Below, piece after piece: positions 43,440 through 55,848 of a stretch of DNA of 64,000 nucleotides. How positions within the stretch are numbered: the first letter of the stretch is position 1; the number at the start of each line of letters is the position of its first letter. The notes beneath the pieces were generated by a model. That model did not search any database. It was not told where the DNA came from and worked only from the letters and a program-made list of their open reading frames with translations. This stretch comes from Macrotrachela quadricornifera (taxonomy: Eukaryota > Rotifera > Eurotatoria > Philodinida > Philodinidae). The position numbers and the translations under genes are program-made. The stretch is from positions 9,745 to 73,744 of the forward strand of contig JAJEKB010020262.1 in the NCBI GenBank assembly GCA_022393335.1. The letters run 5' to 3'.

Positions 43440-44993
43440 TTATTAAAAGTCTATCTAGAGGATCGGGGTAAACTTGAAATTAGTTCAGTAGTAGACAACA
43501 GGGTCGATTGATGGCAAAATTATTCTCGTTTACAGAATGCAGATAATTGAAGTCACCTAAAAGCCGATAATAAAGAACTTTTCTCATCGTCTTATAGAAC
43601 ATGTTATAGATTTGAAAACTTGGTGAATTTAGAATCTTCGAGATATCCAAACTTTCTAAAATTAAATATAGAGTTCTTACTGTGCAACAATAAAAAATTC
43701 AGTTTAAAAAGGCTCCGATATTTTTAGCATTAAGGAATTTTAAGTATCTAGAAATTTGAGAATCATCGACATCTTTTAATTATGAGAATTTTAAAATGCT
43801 AGAGAATAGTGAAATAATAGTCTTATTTTAGATGTCGATGAAAGCACGACAATGATAATGTTTTGTTTTTTCCTGAATGGTTTGTGAAACACGTAGTAAT
43901 AATCCTTCTCATTATTGAAAATTATTCGCTATGTTACTCGAGAGTAAGAGTGTGAGACAATGCTGGATGGAATAGATATTCAACACTGTGATAGATCGCA
44001 GGAAAATGTGCAACGAAATGTTAGCCATAATCGTTTTATCATCATTCTCAATAGAGTCGATGTATTCTGTTAGTGTAAAAAATTTCCTTCATTGTAGGAT
44101 TAATCTATGTATGTTCAACCGGGATGATGTGGCATGGAATATACCACAAGCGCTAGGACTAATAAAGTGTTTTTTTAACGAAAATAAATATTATATTCTT
44201 AGCAACATTCTTGGTCTCAGCTACTCTACTTTCGATCCGGTTCGAATAACATGGAAAATTTTTCTTTAGTCAAACACTTAATTTTTAATTTGTCTTTTTG
44301 ACAGACCGCACTAACTCATAGTAAGAAAGCTAAAAGCTTAGAACAATTGATCAGAAAAAATGAAAAATTGACAGACGTGATAGAATAACTAAATTCTCAG
44401 TATTCTGTTGATATCTTGGGCAATTGTCATTGTTAAGACTTAATCTTTTTTCCAGAAGATTCGCTATAAGATCCTGTGTAAAATGATATAGGCTATTGGA
44501 TCAATACGCTTTTGTTCGTTGCTGAAGCATAACTTCTCCGAACAATGATATTAGATAAAACTTAGTGATAGTGTCGGTTAATGTGTGGTTCTGGATGGCA
44601 TGTCATCCCCTTTCTAACAACCATACCCATCTAAACTCAGACGGATGGTCCATCTACTCTCAAAGTTAAATTTGTTTTCTCGTTTCAAATATAGATCAAT
44701 TTGCTAAATTCATCAAATACCCTACATTCACATCCTCAATAAATCCAATTTGATCATGTAGTCACTTGTTCAGTAAGAATGTTGGTGTGGATGTGTATCT
44801 GTGACAGAAAAGCAACACTCAAACCCACACTCTCATGTTGACATCCTATACTCCTGAGTTTTTACTCGTAGTTAATCATTAAAATAACTCTTTCGCTTCG
44901 TTAACCTTAATTTAGTCGTTTCATACAAGTCTAGTCAGTTTTCAATATTGACAAAGATGAATAAATAAACACTGGCGCATCGACAAAGTATCA
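43440..44993. other. No gene seen
   Basis: AT-rich DNA. The frame at 43988-44269 has no recognisable protein. GTGGATGTG / CACACTCTCATG patches near 44780-44850 look like degenerate G-rich repeats. The upstream exon of the gene at 42923 may be hidden here. Confidence 0.35.
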
Positions 44994-45301
44994 TTATTCT
45001 TGAAGTCCTTTAGGTATGATAGTTTTTGATTTTAACCCAACAAAAATAATACTGGTAAAATTTTTGACCTACCTGGAGTTGGTCCATCACCAATTTTAGT
45101 AAATACAATTGGTGTCGCATTAGTTGTATCCTGTGGAACTTTTGCTGATGGTCTCAATACTTGGCCTTTGTATGTTGCCTCGTATTTTCTTTTGTCAGCT
45201 TTATCAAAAATCTTTTGTTTTAAGTCATTAATATTTGAATCAGGCCCTATTTTGATTTTTTCTGAAGTGTTTTTGTCGCATTGAACCCATACTTTAACCA
45301 T
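44994..45301 (-). CDS. Small ubiquitin-like (beta-grasp) protein, two exons
   Basis: Exon 1 is 45301-45073 and exon 2 is 45007-44994. The 65-nt intron (45072-45008) has a GTAGGT donor and CTAAAG acceptor in phase. The product is 80 residues: MVKVWVQCDKNTSEKIKIGP, DSNINDLKQKIFDKADKRKY, EATYKGQVLRPSAKVPQDTT.. ending TPGLQE. The order strand, strand, helix (DLKQKIF) and then a Y-x-G/L turn before a 'VPQDTT..PIVF' strand looks like a ubiquitin fold. The header of Crinkler proteins is an alternative. It does not end in GG, so conjugation is unlikely. No lesion seen. Confidence 0.55.
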
Positions 45302-46460
45302 GTTGACTGTAAATATTCTGTTAGCACGGACGTAGGAGATTGTTTACAATCTTTTAATTCCTAGAAAAAGATAGTTTATACATTCGAAGAAGTGTTTTAT
45401 AAAATATTCTTTCAAAGAACTTTATATTTTTCTCGGGAATTCATACGTGAGCAACATATATCTCTTTTTAATAGGAATGGTTTTTTTTTTTCGAAACTCA
45501 TGTTTCATCTTTAACATGTCTCAAGAAAATGAGCAGATATCCTGAGATGTTACAGCTTGGTAGGTAAATGCTTTAGGATGAGAATGATGGTCAGTGTCGG
45601 TGAGGATGTCAATGTGTAAGTAAGGGTGTATAAGTATGGTGTGGATGCGGTTGCGAGTATGAATGTCGCTGTGGGTGTAGTATATTTATCTTACCACGCT
45701 CACACCCACATCCTCAATACAGGGTCGATAAAATTTGAGTTTTCATTTTCAGAGAAAAATTGGAGAAAAAACCAATGGAGTAATTTATAAATATATGTCA
45801 AAAGTTATTCAGCTAATATTTAAATTTAGGTAAGCTATAATAGATTAAAGTTTCAGTTCAAACTATCTTCAGAGTGGAATGGTTCTGAGCGTGAGATGAG
45901 AGTGAATCAGAGTCATTGGTGGGTGTAGTGATTGGTGATTCGACGACTGCCATCATCTGCAAATGCTTTTCTTTCATTTTTGTATCAAAAACCGCTGAAA
46001 AAGATGTTGTACTACTTTGAATGTTTCAAAACTCAAATTTTCATCATGATTACGGCAACCTCTAACAAACCAGCACATCCTCATTGATATTCTGGATTCA
46101 TTACTGACTAGAAGTTTAGATGTATAGTATGAGTGTTGGTGAGGATGTACGTGTACATGGAGGTGTGTCAGAGGTGAACACCCAGCTATTCTCACGCTCT
46201 ATAAATGCGAGGGGATGTGCGACAACTTTGGATATCACTTTGGCTGTAAGCATAAATACCAATGAATGTAAGAGTTTAGATTTAAAAAATATTTTCTACC
46301 TTTCTCTTTCAGCACCCATTTCCTGAGTAGAGTCTAAGTCTTCCTACTCTCATCTCAACACGCACACTCGTACCTGTAAAATATCTACTATCGGATACTT
46401 AGTGATATATCTGCTTTTAGTATTTGGGTTTAGTAGATATATTTAGAAAATTTGATTTAT
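45302..46460. other. Intergenic with degenerate G-rich repeats
   Basis: No gene seen. GTGGATGTG, GGTGAGGATGT and their complements (45590-45720, 46130-46190, 46345-46370) recur in a loose way. Confidence 0.35.
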
Positions 46461-46582
46461 CCTACTTTGATCGAAAGTAAAAATGTCGAATGGAAAGATA
46501 TTGAAAAAATAGCGCTACCTACCACGTCTTTTTTTCAATATTTTTCCATTCGACATTTTTACTTTCGATCAAAGTAGGGTAA
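46461..46582. mobile_element. Short hairpin MITE (two ~50-bp inverted arms)
   Basis: CCTACTTTGATCGAAAGTAA AAATGTCGAATGG.. (from 46461) is mirrored almost perfectly by CCATTCGACATTTTTACTTT CGATCAAAGTAGG (to 46578). About 20 bp separates the arms. As RNA it would be a long hairpin. Confidence 0.8.
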
Positions 46583-47104
46583 ACCTTTTGCAAGAACATC
46601 GTAGTTGAAAAAAAAATCGATGTAATATAATGCTTTAGAAACGAAATTTTTTTCTTACCTTTCAGCAGCAATCATAATACGTGAATGAAGCTGCACGCTG
46701 TATTTTTACCTGTTCTTCAAAAAAATAAACAATCAGCGTATGATATAAAAAACAACTTTAGCTGACGCAATGAATCATAGCTATTATTATTCCTAAAAAA
46801 AAACAGCATTTTTTTGTTCTTTCGATATTAAAGCTAATGTAAGAATCTCTTTTGCAAATGGACATGCCCAGCAAGCGAGGTATGTGCAGATTTCAACAGT
46901 GGACAATTGGACCACTCGACGGAGAAATTGTTCCACTTTAAGCAGAAACGGTTCACCCACGAAGAATCACATACATTAAGGAGAAATGGATAAAAAATAA
47001 AAATATTCGTACTATACGTCAGAATATCACACCATGCGCAGGAAAGAAAAAAAATAAGTATATCCATATAAACATACACTTAAACACATACATATATTCG
47101 CCAT
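46583..47104. other. No gene seen
   Basis: AT-rich lead-in to the satellite. Nothing recognisable on either strand. Confidence 0.4.
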
Positions 47105-49190
47105 TTCTCGATTTCTAATTATGAAACTAGAAATGTATGTTTGATTTCTTCTCTAATCTTTTGCATTTCCGTTAAAAAATATCCGTTTCTCCTAGCAACT
47201 ATCTATACTAAAAAAAAGGATACGATTCATTTCTCACTATCTCTTTTAAACTTCTACTTAGGTAGGTAGAAATACAGATTTGATTTCTACTACAAATACA
47301 TTCTTTTCTTTTAGAAAAATTACATTTCTGCTCGACACTCCCCATAGGATGAAAAAGAAAAACAATGGATTTCTAACTATATCTTTTAGAGTTCTGCTTA
47401 TAAAAGTAGAAATCTGTATTTGATTTCCACTAAAAAATGTTTAAGTTCTGCTAGAACATATCCATTTCTGCTTGAAATACTCTTTAGGAAGAAAAAGTAG
47501 AATACTAAATTTCTCATTATGTCTTTAAGACTTCTCATAATGAAGCTAGAAATGAATATGTAATTTTGCCAGGAACTTTTGTCATTTCTCTTAGAAAATA
47601 TTCATTTCTGCTAGATAGTCTACGTAGGCTGAAAAAGTAAAACGATGAATTTCTCACTGTCTTTTAGACTTCTCTTTAAGAGGGTGGAAATGGATATTCG
47701 ATTTCTGATAGAATTTTTTTCATATCTGTTAGGAAATATGTATTTCTGTTCGATATTCTCCTTAGGATGAAAAAGTAAACTGATGAACTTTTCACAATGT
47801 CTTTTAGATTTCTGCTTAGGAAAGTAGAAATGTATATCTGATTTCTTTTGTAATTTTTCTCATTTCACATTGAAAATATCCATTTCTATTTGAAGTACTC
47901 TTTATGATGAAAAAGCGAACTGATGAATTTCTCAATAAGTCTTTTTCACTTCTTCGGATGAAGGTAGAACTGGATATTTGATTTCTACTCGAACTTTTTT
48001 CATTTCTTTTAGCAAAAATCACTATCCGCTAGATACTCTTCTTAAGATAAAAAGTAATATGATGAAGTTCTCACAATGGCTTTAAACTTCTGCTAATGAA
48101 GCTAGAAATGGGTATCTGATTTCCGCCTGAATCTTTTTCATTTCTGTTAAAAAATATCTCTTTCTGCTAGATGCTCTCCCGAGGATGAAAAAGTAAAAGG
48201 ATGAATTTCTCACTATGTCGTTTAGACTTCTCCAGATAAAGGTGGAAATGAATATCAGATTTCTCCTGGAATTACTTTCAGTTCTATTAGAAAATATCCA
48301 TTTCTGCTAGATACTGTCGTTAGAATGAAAAAGTAAAACGATGAATCCCTCGTTATGTCTGTTAGATATTTTCTGATGAAAGTAGAAATAAATATTTGAT
48401 TTCTCCTGTAATTATTTTCATTTCCCATAGATAAAATCCATTTCTGCTTGAAAGATTCCTTGAGATGAGAAAGCAAACGGATGAATTTCTTGTTCTGTAT
48501 TTTACACTTCTGCTTAAGTAGATGGATATGAATATTTGATTTCTCGTTAAATTGTTTTCATATCTGCTAGAAAATATGTGTTTCTGCTAAACACTCTCCG
48601 TAGGATGAAAAAGTAAAAGGATGAATTTCTCACTGTGTCGTTTAGACTTTTTCTGATGAAAGTGGAAATGAATATCAGATTTCTCCTGGAACTACTTTCA
48701 GTTCTCTTAGAAAATATCCATTTCTGCTAGATACTCTCGTTAGAATGAAAAAGTAAACGCATGAATTTCTCGCTATATATTTTGAACTTCTGCTTAAGTT
48801 GATAGGTATCAATATTTGATTTCTCGTTAGATTATTTTCACATCTGCTAGAAAATATGCGTTTTTGCTAAAGTCTCTCCGTAGGTTGAAAAAGTAAAAGG
48901 ATATATTTCTCGCTATGTCTTTTAGACTTCTCTTTAAAAAGATGAAAATGGATATTCGATTTCTGCTGAAATTATTTTCATTTCTGTTAGAAAAAAATCG
49001 ATTTCTGCTAGATACACTCCTTAGGATGAAAAAGTAAAACGATGAATTTCTCGCTTTATATTTTAGATGTCTGCTCAACTTGGTAGATATGGATATTTGA
49101 TTTCTCCTGGATTGTTTTCATTTTCCATAGAAAATATCCATTTCTGCTGGAAAAACTGCTTAGGATGAAAAGGATAGGATTGATTTCTGT
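47105..49190. repeat. 140-bp-period satellite, about 14 units
   Basis: GGATGAAAAAGTAAA(A) recurs at about 47349, 47491, 47630, 47765, 47907, 48045, 48184, 48325, 48464, 48603, 48744, 48885, 49025 and 49164, that is every ~140 bp. Each unit also has ATTTCTCACTATGTCTTTTA and AAATATCCATTTCTGCTAGA. Units around 48184-48750 look closest in pairs (every second unit), which hints at a 280-bp higher-order step. No genes; short frames are artefacts. Confidence 0.9.
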
Positions 49191-49269
49191 GATCGTTTTA
49201 ATTAAGCATTTCTTCTTGACTTTGTGGGGGTAAACGATTTCTGCTGTAAATGGAACAATTTCACGATTT

Positions 49270-49545
49270 TTGGGGATATTGTCCAGCCCTCATTCAACAG
49301 AATAAATATATTATCTTTGACAAGGAAGGGTATTAAATCCGTGGAAATTACAGGGAAATTTCTGAAATTCAAGACAATAAATGTATTATTTTGAAAAGGG
49401 AGGAGTAGTAAATCGGTAGAAATTTCAGAAAATAAAGATAGTTATTATTGTGTCAGGAAGGATAGATGTAATGAAGATAGGAAAATTTCACAAGTTTTAG
49501 AATATTTAATTATTGTAGAAAAGAAGTGTTATCGGGTTATAGGGT
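49270..49545. repeat. Three ~80-bp diverged repeats
   Basis: AATAAATATATTATC.., AATAAATGTATTATTTTGAA and a third AATATTTAATTATTGTAGAA block each have GAAATTTC / GGAAATTTCT at the same offset. Low complexity, no gene. Confidence 0.45.
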
Positions 49546-50004
49546 CGGTGTTAGTGGGTAGCGGCCTGTCACGCAATGACTTCCTTATTTTTGAGACTTG
49601 GGTTATTGGTGAATGTCTAGTAAAGTTTCACCATATAGTCTTGTTAGTCTAAACAGTTTCCGAAGGTTAATTGGTTTTTGACGAATTTTGATGTAGCGGT
49701 GGTTTCGGTTATATATTTGTACGTATGCTTTGGATTTATTGATTTTGTTCGGATATGTTGTAGTCGTAAGTTGATTCTTCTTTGATGTTAAAGCGAATAT
49801 GTACTCTAACGGTGCAATATGTATAGCAGCGCTAAGTGACAACGGTTAATGTGCAAGTCAGAAGTAATGCGCACTGAGTTGATTGTTGTCAACTGGTGTA
49901 TCCAAGTCCTTCTCATTTTTAATAAATGAATGGTTTTGCGTATCAGGTACTAACCTAGTAAGATTCATGTTCAAATATGTTGATTTCAGCATGGCTCTAT
50001 ATGC

Positions 50005-50755
50005 AGGAATAACATCAACTCAAATAATCGTCTGAAACAAATTGAACAACGTTTACAACAAACGTATAATGCAATTGATCAATTTGAGCAAGAGACATCA
50101 TCCAAATGCATACATAATGATAACTGTTTCCAATTATATATCAATTTGTCCTAAAGGAACAAAAGCCATTACATTATGAATTCGAATATAAACGACAAAT
50201 TTTAATTTTAGATGCAACTGATCATTAGTTAATTAAAAAATTTTTTGATCTACGGCCGAATAAATCACGTGTAAGCAACTATTCCGTTAAATATGTATAC
50301 TAATATGAACTTGAATACATTTTAGATTAATATAGCAAAACGTATATGGCAAGCTACAATGAAAAAAATGATAATCGAGAAAGATATTGCTTTATTAGAA
50401 CATCGTCGTCTTACATCAATAAAATTTCAATCAGCTTCTAATTTTGTCCATCTAATGCTCGACGATATTGACGAGAATCTTAAAAATTTGAATAAAACTA
50501 TGGAAATATCTTCAATAACTTCGTACTTATCAAACAAAACTCAACAATTCGAAGTCTTCAAACAAGCTATTACTTGTCAAGCGATAATTACTAGTCGTGG
50601 AATAATAGAAAATTTTCAAAAAATAATACAAATTGAGGCGGAGAAATTTTCATTAAAGAATAGATTTATGGAATCAACAGTAGAATGACAAAACATGGTG
50701 TTCAATGCAATTGAGAATCGACGATTACAAATGATAAAACGTGCCAAATTTTAAC
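50005..50755 (+). pseudogene. Coiled-coil protein fragment, disrupted, unknown
   Basis: Read in pieces: NRLKQIEQRLQQTYNAIDQF EQETSS.., a shift and stop near 50153, then KPLHYEFEYKRQILILDATD, a TAG, LIKKFFDLRPNKSR, a 51-55-nt GTAAGC..TTTTAG intron (about 50270-50324), and INIAKRIWQATMKKMIIEKD IALLEHRRLTS.. to a stop at 50686-50688. It then continues QNMVFNAIENRRLQMIKRAK F. Heptad-like Leu/Ile spacing suggests coiled coil. Because a hammerhead remnant lies beyond the LINE on the other side, this may be the N-terminal ORF of a PLE split by that LINE; that is inference. Confidence 0.4.
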
Positions 50756-50954
50756 ATTCAACATACATTGGCTATAAACGGCATCGACTACAAAACAACA
50801 ATACCACCGCACATATAACTTCGTAAAAAACTAATGTTAATATAAATCGTATAATACATGTTTACTGTTCATCTTGATTATTTACAAATTTATCTATTAG
50901 AAAAATTATCTTTCACTATAGCTTAATATTCATTCATTTCTTTATTTACATATT

Positions 50955-53900
50955 CATCATCAGCCGACTGCAAACAGGTGTGGTTTACAGGCGATAACAA
51001 TATCGTACCAGCGTTTCCTGTCTGCAGCAGCCTCTTTTATTTCGTTGATTGATGGTGGTTCGTCGTTGTTGATCAGTCTTGCAACGTAATCAACGTATCG
51101 TAAACGAGGTCGTCCGCGCTTACGTTTTCCATGGCCAGGTTTCGGAGTGTACAGAGCGTATATGTTGGTGAGTTCATTTGATTTTCGGCGCAGGCAATGC
51201 CCAATGAAACGGAGTTGTCGTCGTTGGATGGTTTGCACCAGTGGTTCTTGTTTCACCTTTTCGTAGATTGTGTTGTTTGATATTTTGTCCAAGCGTTTGA
51301 TGTTGAGTATCATTCGGTAGCAACTGGTGGCGAAACTGTTTAGAGATTTTTCGAGGGCTTTTGTGATGATCCAGCTTTCAGAACCATATAGTAAAATCGA
51401 AATACATGAAGCTTTAAATATATTGAGCTTCAGTTTTATTGGTATTGTTGTCGATTTCCATATGTTCTTCATCTTCCAAACAGCTTTCCAAGCGAGTCCT
51501 TTTCTTACCTTAATGTCTGTTGTTCTTGAGAATACCCTTGAGCCAAGATATGTAAAGTCATTTACCCATTGGATATCCTCTCCGTTTAGTTGTATTGTTT
51601 TATTGTTTGTATTTTGATTTGTTAATATTTGTGTCTTTTTAATGTTCACTTGTAGGCCTACTCTATGTGCCCATTTGGTTGTTGTATCCAGTTGTGCTTG
51701 TGCTCGGTCGAAATTGCTTTCAAGCAGAGCTATGTCATCGGCGAAGGCCAGATCGTGAATTGTTATTGCTGGCTGTCGTTGTGATTGTCGTAGATTTGTT
51801 ATAAAACCGTGTTCACCTTGTCCATTTGTGTGATTTGATTCAGCGTTCATCATGACATAATCTATTACTGTGATAAATAGGAAGGGTGCCAATGTATCTC
51901 CCTGTAAGACACCAGTTGTAACATCGAATTCTTGTGAGATGTGTCCATCGACAAGTACTACACTTCGAGAGTTGTTGTATATGGCTTGAATTGCGTTGAC
52001 CATTTTTGATGGTACTCCATAATGCCTGAGAATAGCAAACATTACTTTTCTGTCGATGGAATCGAATGCCTTCTTGAAATCAATGAAGGTTATATATATC
52101 GGTAGTTGTTTGTCGGTTGCTCCTTCCAGTAATCGGCGTAGAATGTGTATTTGATCAAGACAGTTTCTTCCTTTCCGGAATCCAGCTTGGTTTTTTCGAA
52201 GAATTGAATCAAGTGGCTCACGTATTCTGTTTAAGAGAATTCTGTTGAATGTTTTAGCTGCCACTGACATGAGACTGATGCCTCTGTAATTCGTCATGAG
52301 CGTTTTATCCCCTTTTTTGGGTATGGGAATGACGATGTTGGTATTGAATTGCGTTGGTGTTACATGTTTTTCGAATATTTCGTTACATATGTCGCATAAT
52401 TTATTGGTAATCCAATCACCACCGTATTTGAGTATTTCTGGTGTGATTATGTGATCAAGTCCAGGAGCCTTTCCATTTTTTAATTGTTGAATTGCTTCTT
52501 TTACTTCGTTGGTTGTGATTGAATCTGTGTTGATTGGTAGGTCTTTGTCTGCTGGCAGAATTGTATGAGCAATTTGAGATGTGTTTGTTTTGATATTGAG
52601 TAGATCTTCGAAGTAATGTTTCCATTCGTTCATGAGTTCTTCAGTTGTGTTGATTTTAGTACCATTTGTAGATCTGATCTTTGTTGCGTTATTATACCTG
52701 CGTTTGCCGCTGATTTCATCGATCAGAGCCCACGTTGTGCGTGACTGATTTGAGATTGATGCTTGATTTAATTGTTTCAGTTTATCTTCTAGAAATTGGA
52801 TTTTGTCATTTTGATAAGATTTGTTCAAGTGTTTGTTGATTTGATGCCAATTGGTTTTGTTGTTTGGATCTGGCTTTTGTTTAAATAGGTTTTTGGATTC
52901 ATTTCGTTGTTTTAGTAGTTTGATGGTTTCATCCGAAACCCAGTTCTTCTTGTTTATTCGTTTTGTTTTTCCAATAAGATTTTCTGTTGTTTGTTGTATG
53001 CTTTCTACAAAGCTGTTATATTGGGTTTGTATGTTGTCGTCGGAGTTAGTTGCGCTAAGGATGCCATAGCGATTTTGAACTTCGATGTTGAATTGTGATT
53101 GAAGACTGCAACTGGTTTTAATTTGTTCCAATCGTATGTGATGCGTTGACATTTGTTGTTTTTAGGCGCCCTTAAGCTGATGGAAATTCTTGCGCTCACT
53201 ATTCGATGATCTGAGTTTAATTCAACTGTATTATATGCACGAACATTTCGGACCGAGTTCAGCCATTTTCCATTTATAAGAATATGATCTAGTTGAGCTT
53301 TTGATTGACCGTTTGGATGTAGCCAAGTCCATGATCGTGATTTTGGTTGAGGAAATCGTATTTGTGTTGATCTCATGTTACAACTTTCGCAATAATTGAC
53401 CAATCTGTTTCCATTATCATCAGTTGAGTCGTGGTAGGTGTATTTGCCAATGGCTCGTGGGTTGGTAGCGTGGCTATCCGCTCCCACTCTTGCATTTAGA
53501 TCACCGGCGAGAATTAGTACATTATGTGGTGGAACATCTAACGTACATTGTTGTAAATCGTCGTAAAAGGTATCTTTATCTGTGGTATTTTTATCTTCTG
53601 TGGGTGCGTATGCAACTATGATAGTTATTGCAGGATTGCTCTTGAAGTGTACCATTAAAATGCGATCAGATATCTTTTCGGTTGAGGAGATTAATGTCGC
53701 AAATCGAGGATTCATAAGTAGTCCAACACCTCCTTGTCCGGTTGTTGTTGCTGAGGTGTATTCGAAGCGCCATATCGAGTTGTTCCATGTTTCAGTGCAT
53801 GTGCCAATTGTTCCATGTGTTTGCCAACGATGTTCTTGTACAGCTACGAAATCTATTTTGTTCTTGTAGCATCCATAAATGAGTTAGTGCAGTTTGCCGA

Positions 53901-54231
53901 CTTTTTTGAGAGTGCGGACGTTGTATGTAGATATGGTGATGGCCTTGTGAATTGTTTTTGGTTTTTTGGTTTTGATTTGACTCGTCGTTGCATTGTCAAA
54001 GACAGATGGCTGTCTTATCATAGGCGAGGATCTCGATGAAACCTTCGTATGCTCGCGACGAGACGAGAGACTGTTGCCCGGAATGGGTTCTTCAATTGTT
54101 ATTTTCGGAGTCATATGAAAAGACATCTCGGGTGACTAGCCCTGAGACCCTTACCAGAGCCCATCTTAGCCGTCAAGTTTGACGTTACCATCCGGCACTG
54201 CGTGGAAGTGAAGGGTTGGGTTTTGCCAGAC
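50955..54231 (-). mobile_element. RTE-like LINE, full length, with 11-bp target-site duplication
   Basis: ATTTACATATT flanks the element on both sides (50944-50954 and 54232-54242). The minus-strand element begins near 54231 with a ~100-bp leader (CCTTCACTTCCACGCAGTGC..). It encodes an endonuclease-RT protein and ends with a TGATGA tail that overlaps the stop codon, so it has almost no 3' UTR. Short tails of this kind and a single EN-RT ORF are features of RTE-type LINEs. Full length with a clean duplication indicates a fairly recent insertion. Confidence 0.9.
50960..54126 (-). pseudogene. LINE EN-RT protein with one stop and one frameshift
   Basis: From 54126: MSFHMTPKITIEEPIPGNSL.., then the AP-type endonuclease (ITISTYNVRTLKKVGKLH, TAA at 53884-53886, VAVQEHRW, VAYAPTE, LAGDLNARVG, LDHILIN, NSDHRIVSARI). 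A one-base shift near 53110 (WNKLK to KTSCSLQ) leads into a 730-codon RT frame. That has GKAPGLDHI, NYRGISLM, NQAGFRKGRNC, FIDFKKAFDSIDR, GVLQGDTLAP and the catalytic FADDIALL. The C-terminal block is LRFIGHCLRR..GRPRLRYVDYV, without a Cys-rich finger. Apart from two lesions the protein is complete at about 1,050 residues. The H-x-W-x-x-H-G endonuclease residues are all present. Confidence 0.85.
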
Positions 54232-54242
54232 ATTTACATATT

Positions 54243-54614
54243 ATAAAACATATATACTCATGTAATCAATTTTTTTATGGTTATAAATAACTATTAAATC
54301 ATATTTGAATAATATTAATTCTAATCTTATAAAAGAACGATATCAAATACTTGTCAATTTAATCAACAAAACAATATAGTTCACAATAACAATTGTAATC
54401 GGAGAGAAATTAAAGCAATAACCAACGATAAAGTAAGATTGAATTTTACTAATATTGATACTAGTAATAAATATTTTCTTATTTCATTTTTCTTATTACA
54501 GTCATACAATCAAGCAAAAATAACAAAAAAATTCCATCGAAAACATTATATCAAACACACAAATACAGCTAATACTTCAATTATTCAGGTTATTAGCATG
54601 AATGAACCAAAACT
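54243..54614. other. Flank of the LINE; possible PLE 3' untranslated region
   Basis: AT-rich sequence with no protein recognised. It continues to a hammerhead remnant at 54615. Confidence 0.3.
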
Positions 54615-54671
54615 CCAAACCACCTGAAGATGGATCTCTTTGATATGGGATCGAATTTCGGAATGTGGTAG
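54615..54671 (+). ncRNA. Hammerhead ribozyme remnant
   Basis: CCACCTGAAGATGGATC, loop CTCTTTGATATG, GGATCGAATTTC and GTGG keep stem I (CCAC/GTGG) and a CUGANGA core, but GAAAC has become GAATTTC. ACTCACCCTCA follows within about 20 bp, as at the other sites. Confidence 0.5.
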
Positions 54672-55245
54672 TTATTCTATTAAACTCACCCTCAAGATTA
54701 ATGAGAATAATGATGAATGCGAAGACAGATATCAAATAGATTCAATTGTGATAGATAAATAATTCGATTAATAGTTTCGAAAAGAATCAGAATTCCAGGA
54801 TTTTCATACCATTATTTTATATCATTTATTAGTTAGTCAAAAGTTTTAATTTTCTCGACTGATTTCGTTGTTTAAACAAGAACTGCTGAACATCATGAAA
54901 GGTAAATACTCGAGATTGTAGTTGATCACTGGAAAAGAAAAAAGATAAGTTTAGTATCCTGTTTTGCGTGTCGTTTGAATTTTGGTTGATGTGTTGATAT
55001 TCGTTCAACGCATATGGCTAAACCTGTAGAATGATCCGTATCTACAATAGATTTTCGTTGATAGTAGATGCAAAGTGTTGCGCCCAGATCAGAACGTTCA
55101 TGTTGGTATTCTTGGATATAATCAAAAGCTTTTCTTATGAGAAGTAATACAACTACATTTTAACGATACTCGCCAGCCCTGTAATACTATGTAAGAAGCA
55201 TTACATTATGGCTGTGCAATTCTTGCCACGTAGGCAAAAGAAAAG
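54672..55245. other. Intergenic; promoter region of ARF-like copy A
   Basis: No gene seen. The last ~150 bp (TTTTCTTATGAGAAGTAATA.. to the TATA box) align with the region before copy B at 56325-56442. Confidence 0.4.
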
Positions 55246-55252
55246 TATATAA
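55246..55252 (+). promoter_or_regulatory. TATA box of ARF-like copy A
   Basis: TATATAA inside GCAAAAGAAAAGTATATAAC. The same context (GCAAAAGGAAAGTATATAAG) stands before copy B, so the promoter was duplicated with the gene. Confidence 0.55.
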
Positions 55253-55282
55253 CGTGTCTCTTATTCACACGTGGCCGTCAAA

Positions 55283-55848
55283 CATTAGCAAAGAAATTTT
55301 TTATACGGCAAAACATGGTCATAGTGCTGAATTCATGCAAATGGTCGGTGTCGATTTTGAAAAAATAACTTATCAATGAAGCTCCTCTAAAGATTTGGCG
55401 TATGAGTGGCTGTTCAGGATATCGTCCTTTTTCGACACGACAATACAGTCAAATGGACGCATTTATTTTTGTTCTCGATTCAAGTGACCATGAAAGAATC
55501 GATGATGCACGTGAAGAATTTCAACAACTAACAAAGGATGAAAACTTTGGAGAAAAACCTGTTCTTATCTTTGCTAACAAACAAGATCTACCCAATGCAA
55601 TGAACAGTGATCAAATTCGAGATCAACTGGAGTTAGACAAACTCAATAAAAATGTCAAATGGCATATCCAATCAGCATGCGCTATGAAAAATGAAGGTCT
55701 TCAACAAGGTTTAGAATGGTTGATGAATGCTATACAAGAAAAAAATGATTTCACTAAACCTATTGCCGGAACAAATAATGATGCAACCGTCATAAAAAAC
55801 GATTTCATCTCGAAATTTAAAGCAATCATCAAAGAAATTCTTTTATGA
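55283..55848 (+). pseudogene. ARF-like small GTPase, copy A, lacking the P-loop exon
   Basis: ARF-family GTPases switch vesicle traffic. This copy starts inside exon 2 (IFYTAKHGHSAEFMQMVGVD FEKITYQ), shifts frame near 55375, and continues KIWRMSGCSGYRPFSTRQYS QMDAFIFVLDSSDHERIDDA REEFQQL.., with the guanine motif FANKQDLPNAM, then SACAMKNEGLQQGLEWLMNA I.. to 55848. The Walker A exon seen in copy B (GPNLAGKKT) is missing: the promoter runs straight into exon 2. The WDVGGQ motif reads WRMSGCSG, so the catalytic Gln and Asp are lost. The C-terminal extension (AGTNNDATVIKNDFISKFKA) is unusual. The part from 55402 is open, but GTPase activity is unlikely. Confidence 0.75.

Noticed and set aside
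47816..49078. Several minus-strand frames of 68-83 residues with similar sequence
   Set aside because: They recur with the 140-bp satellite period and are repeat artefacts.
47105..49190. CRISPR-like array
   Set aside because: The repeats are contiguous, diverged 140-bp units with no unique spacers, in a eukaryotic genome.
51327..53869. Plus-strand frames at 51327, 52851 and 53582
   Set aside because: They are antisense shadows of the LINE endonuclease-RT protein.
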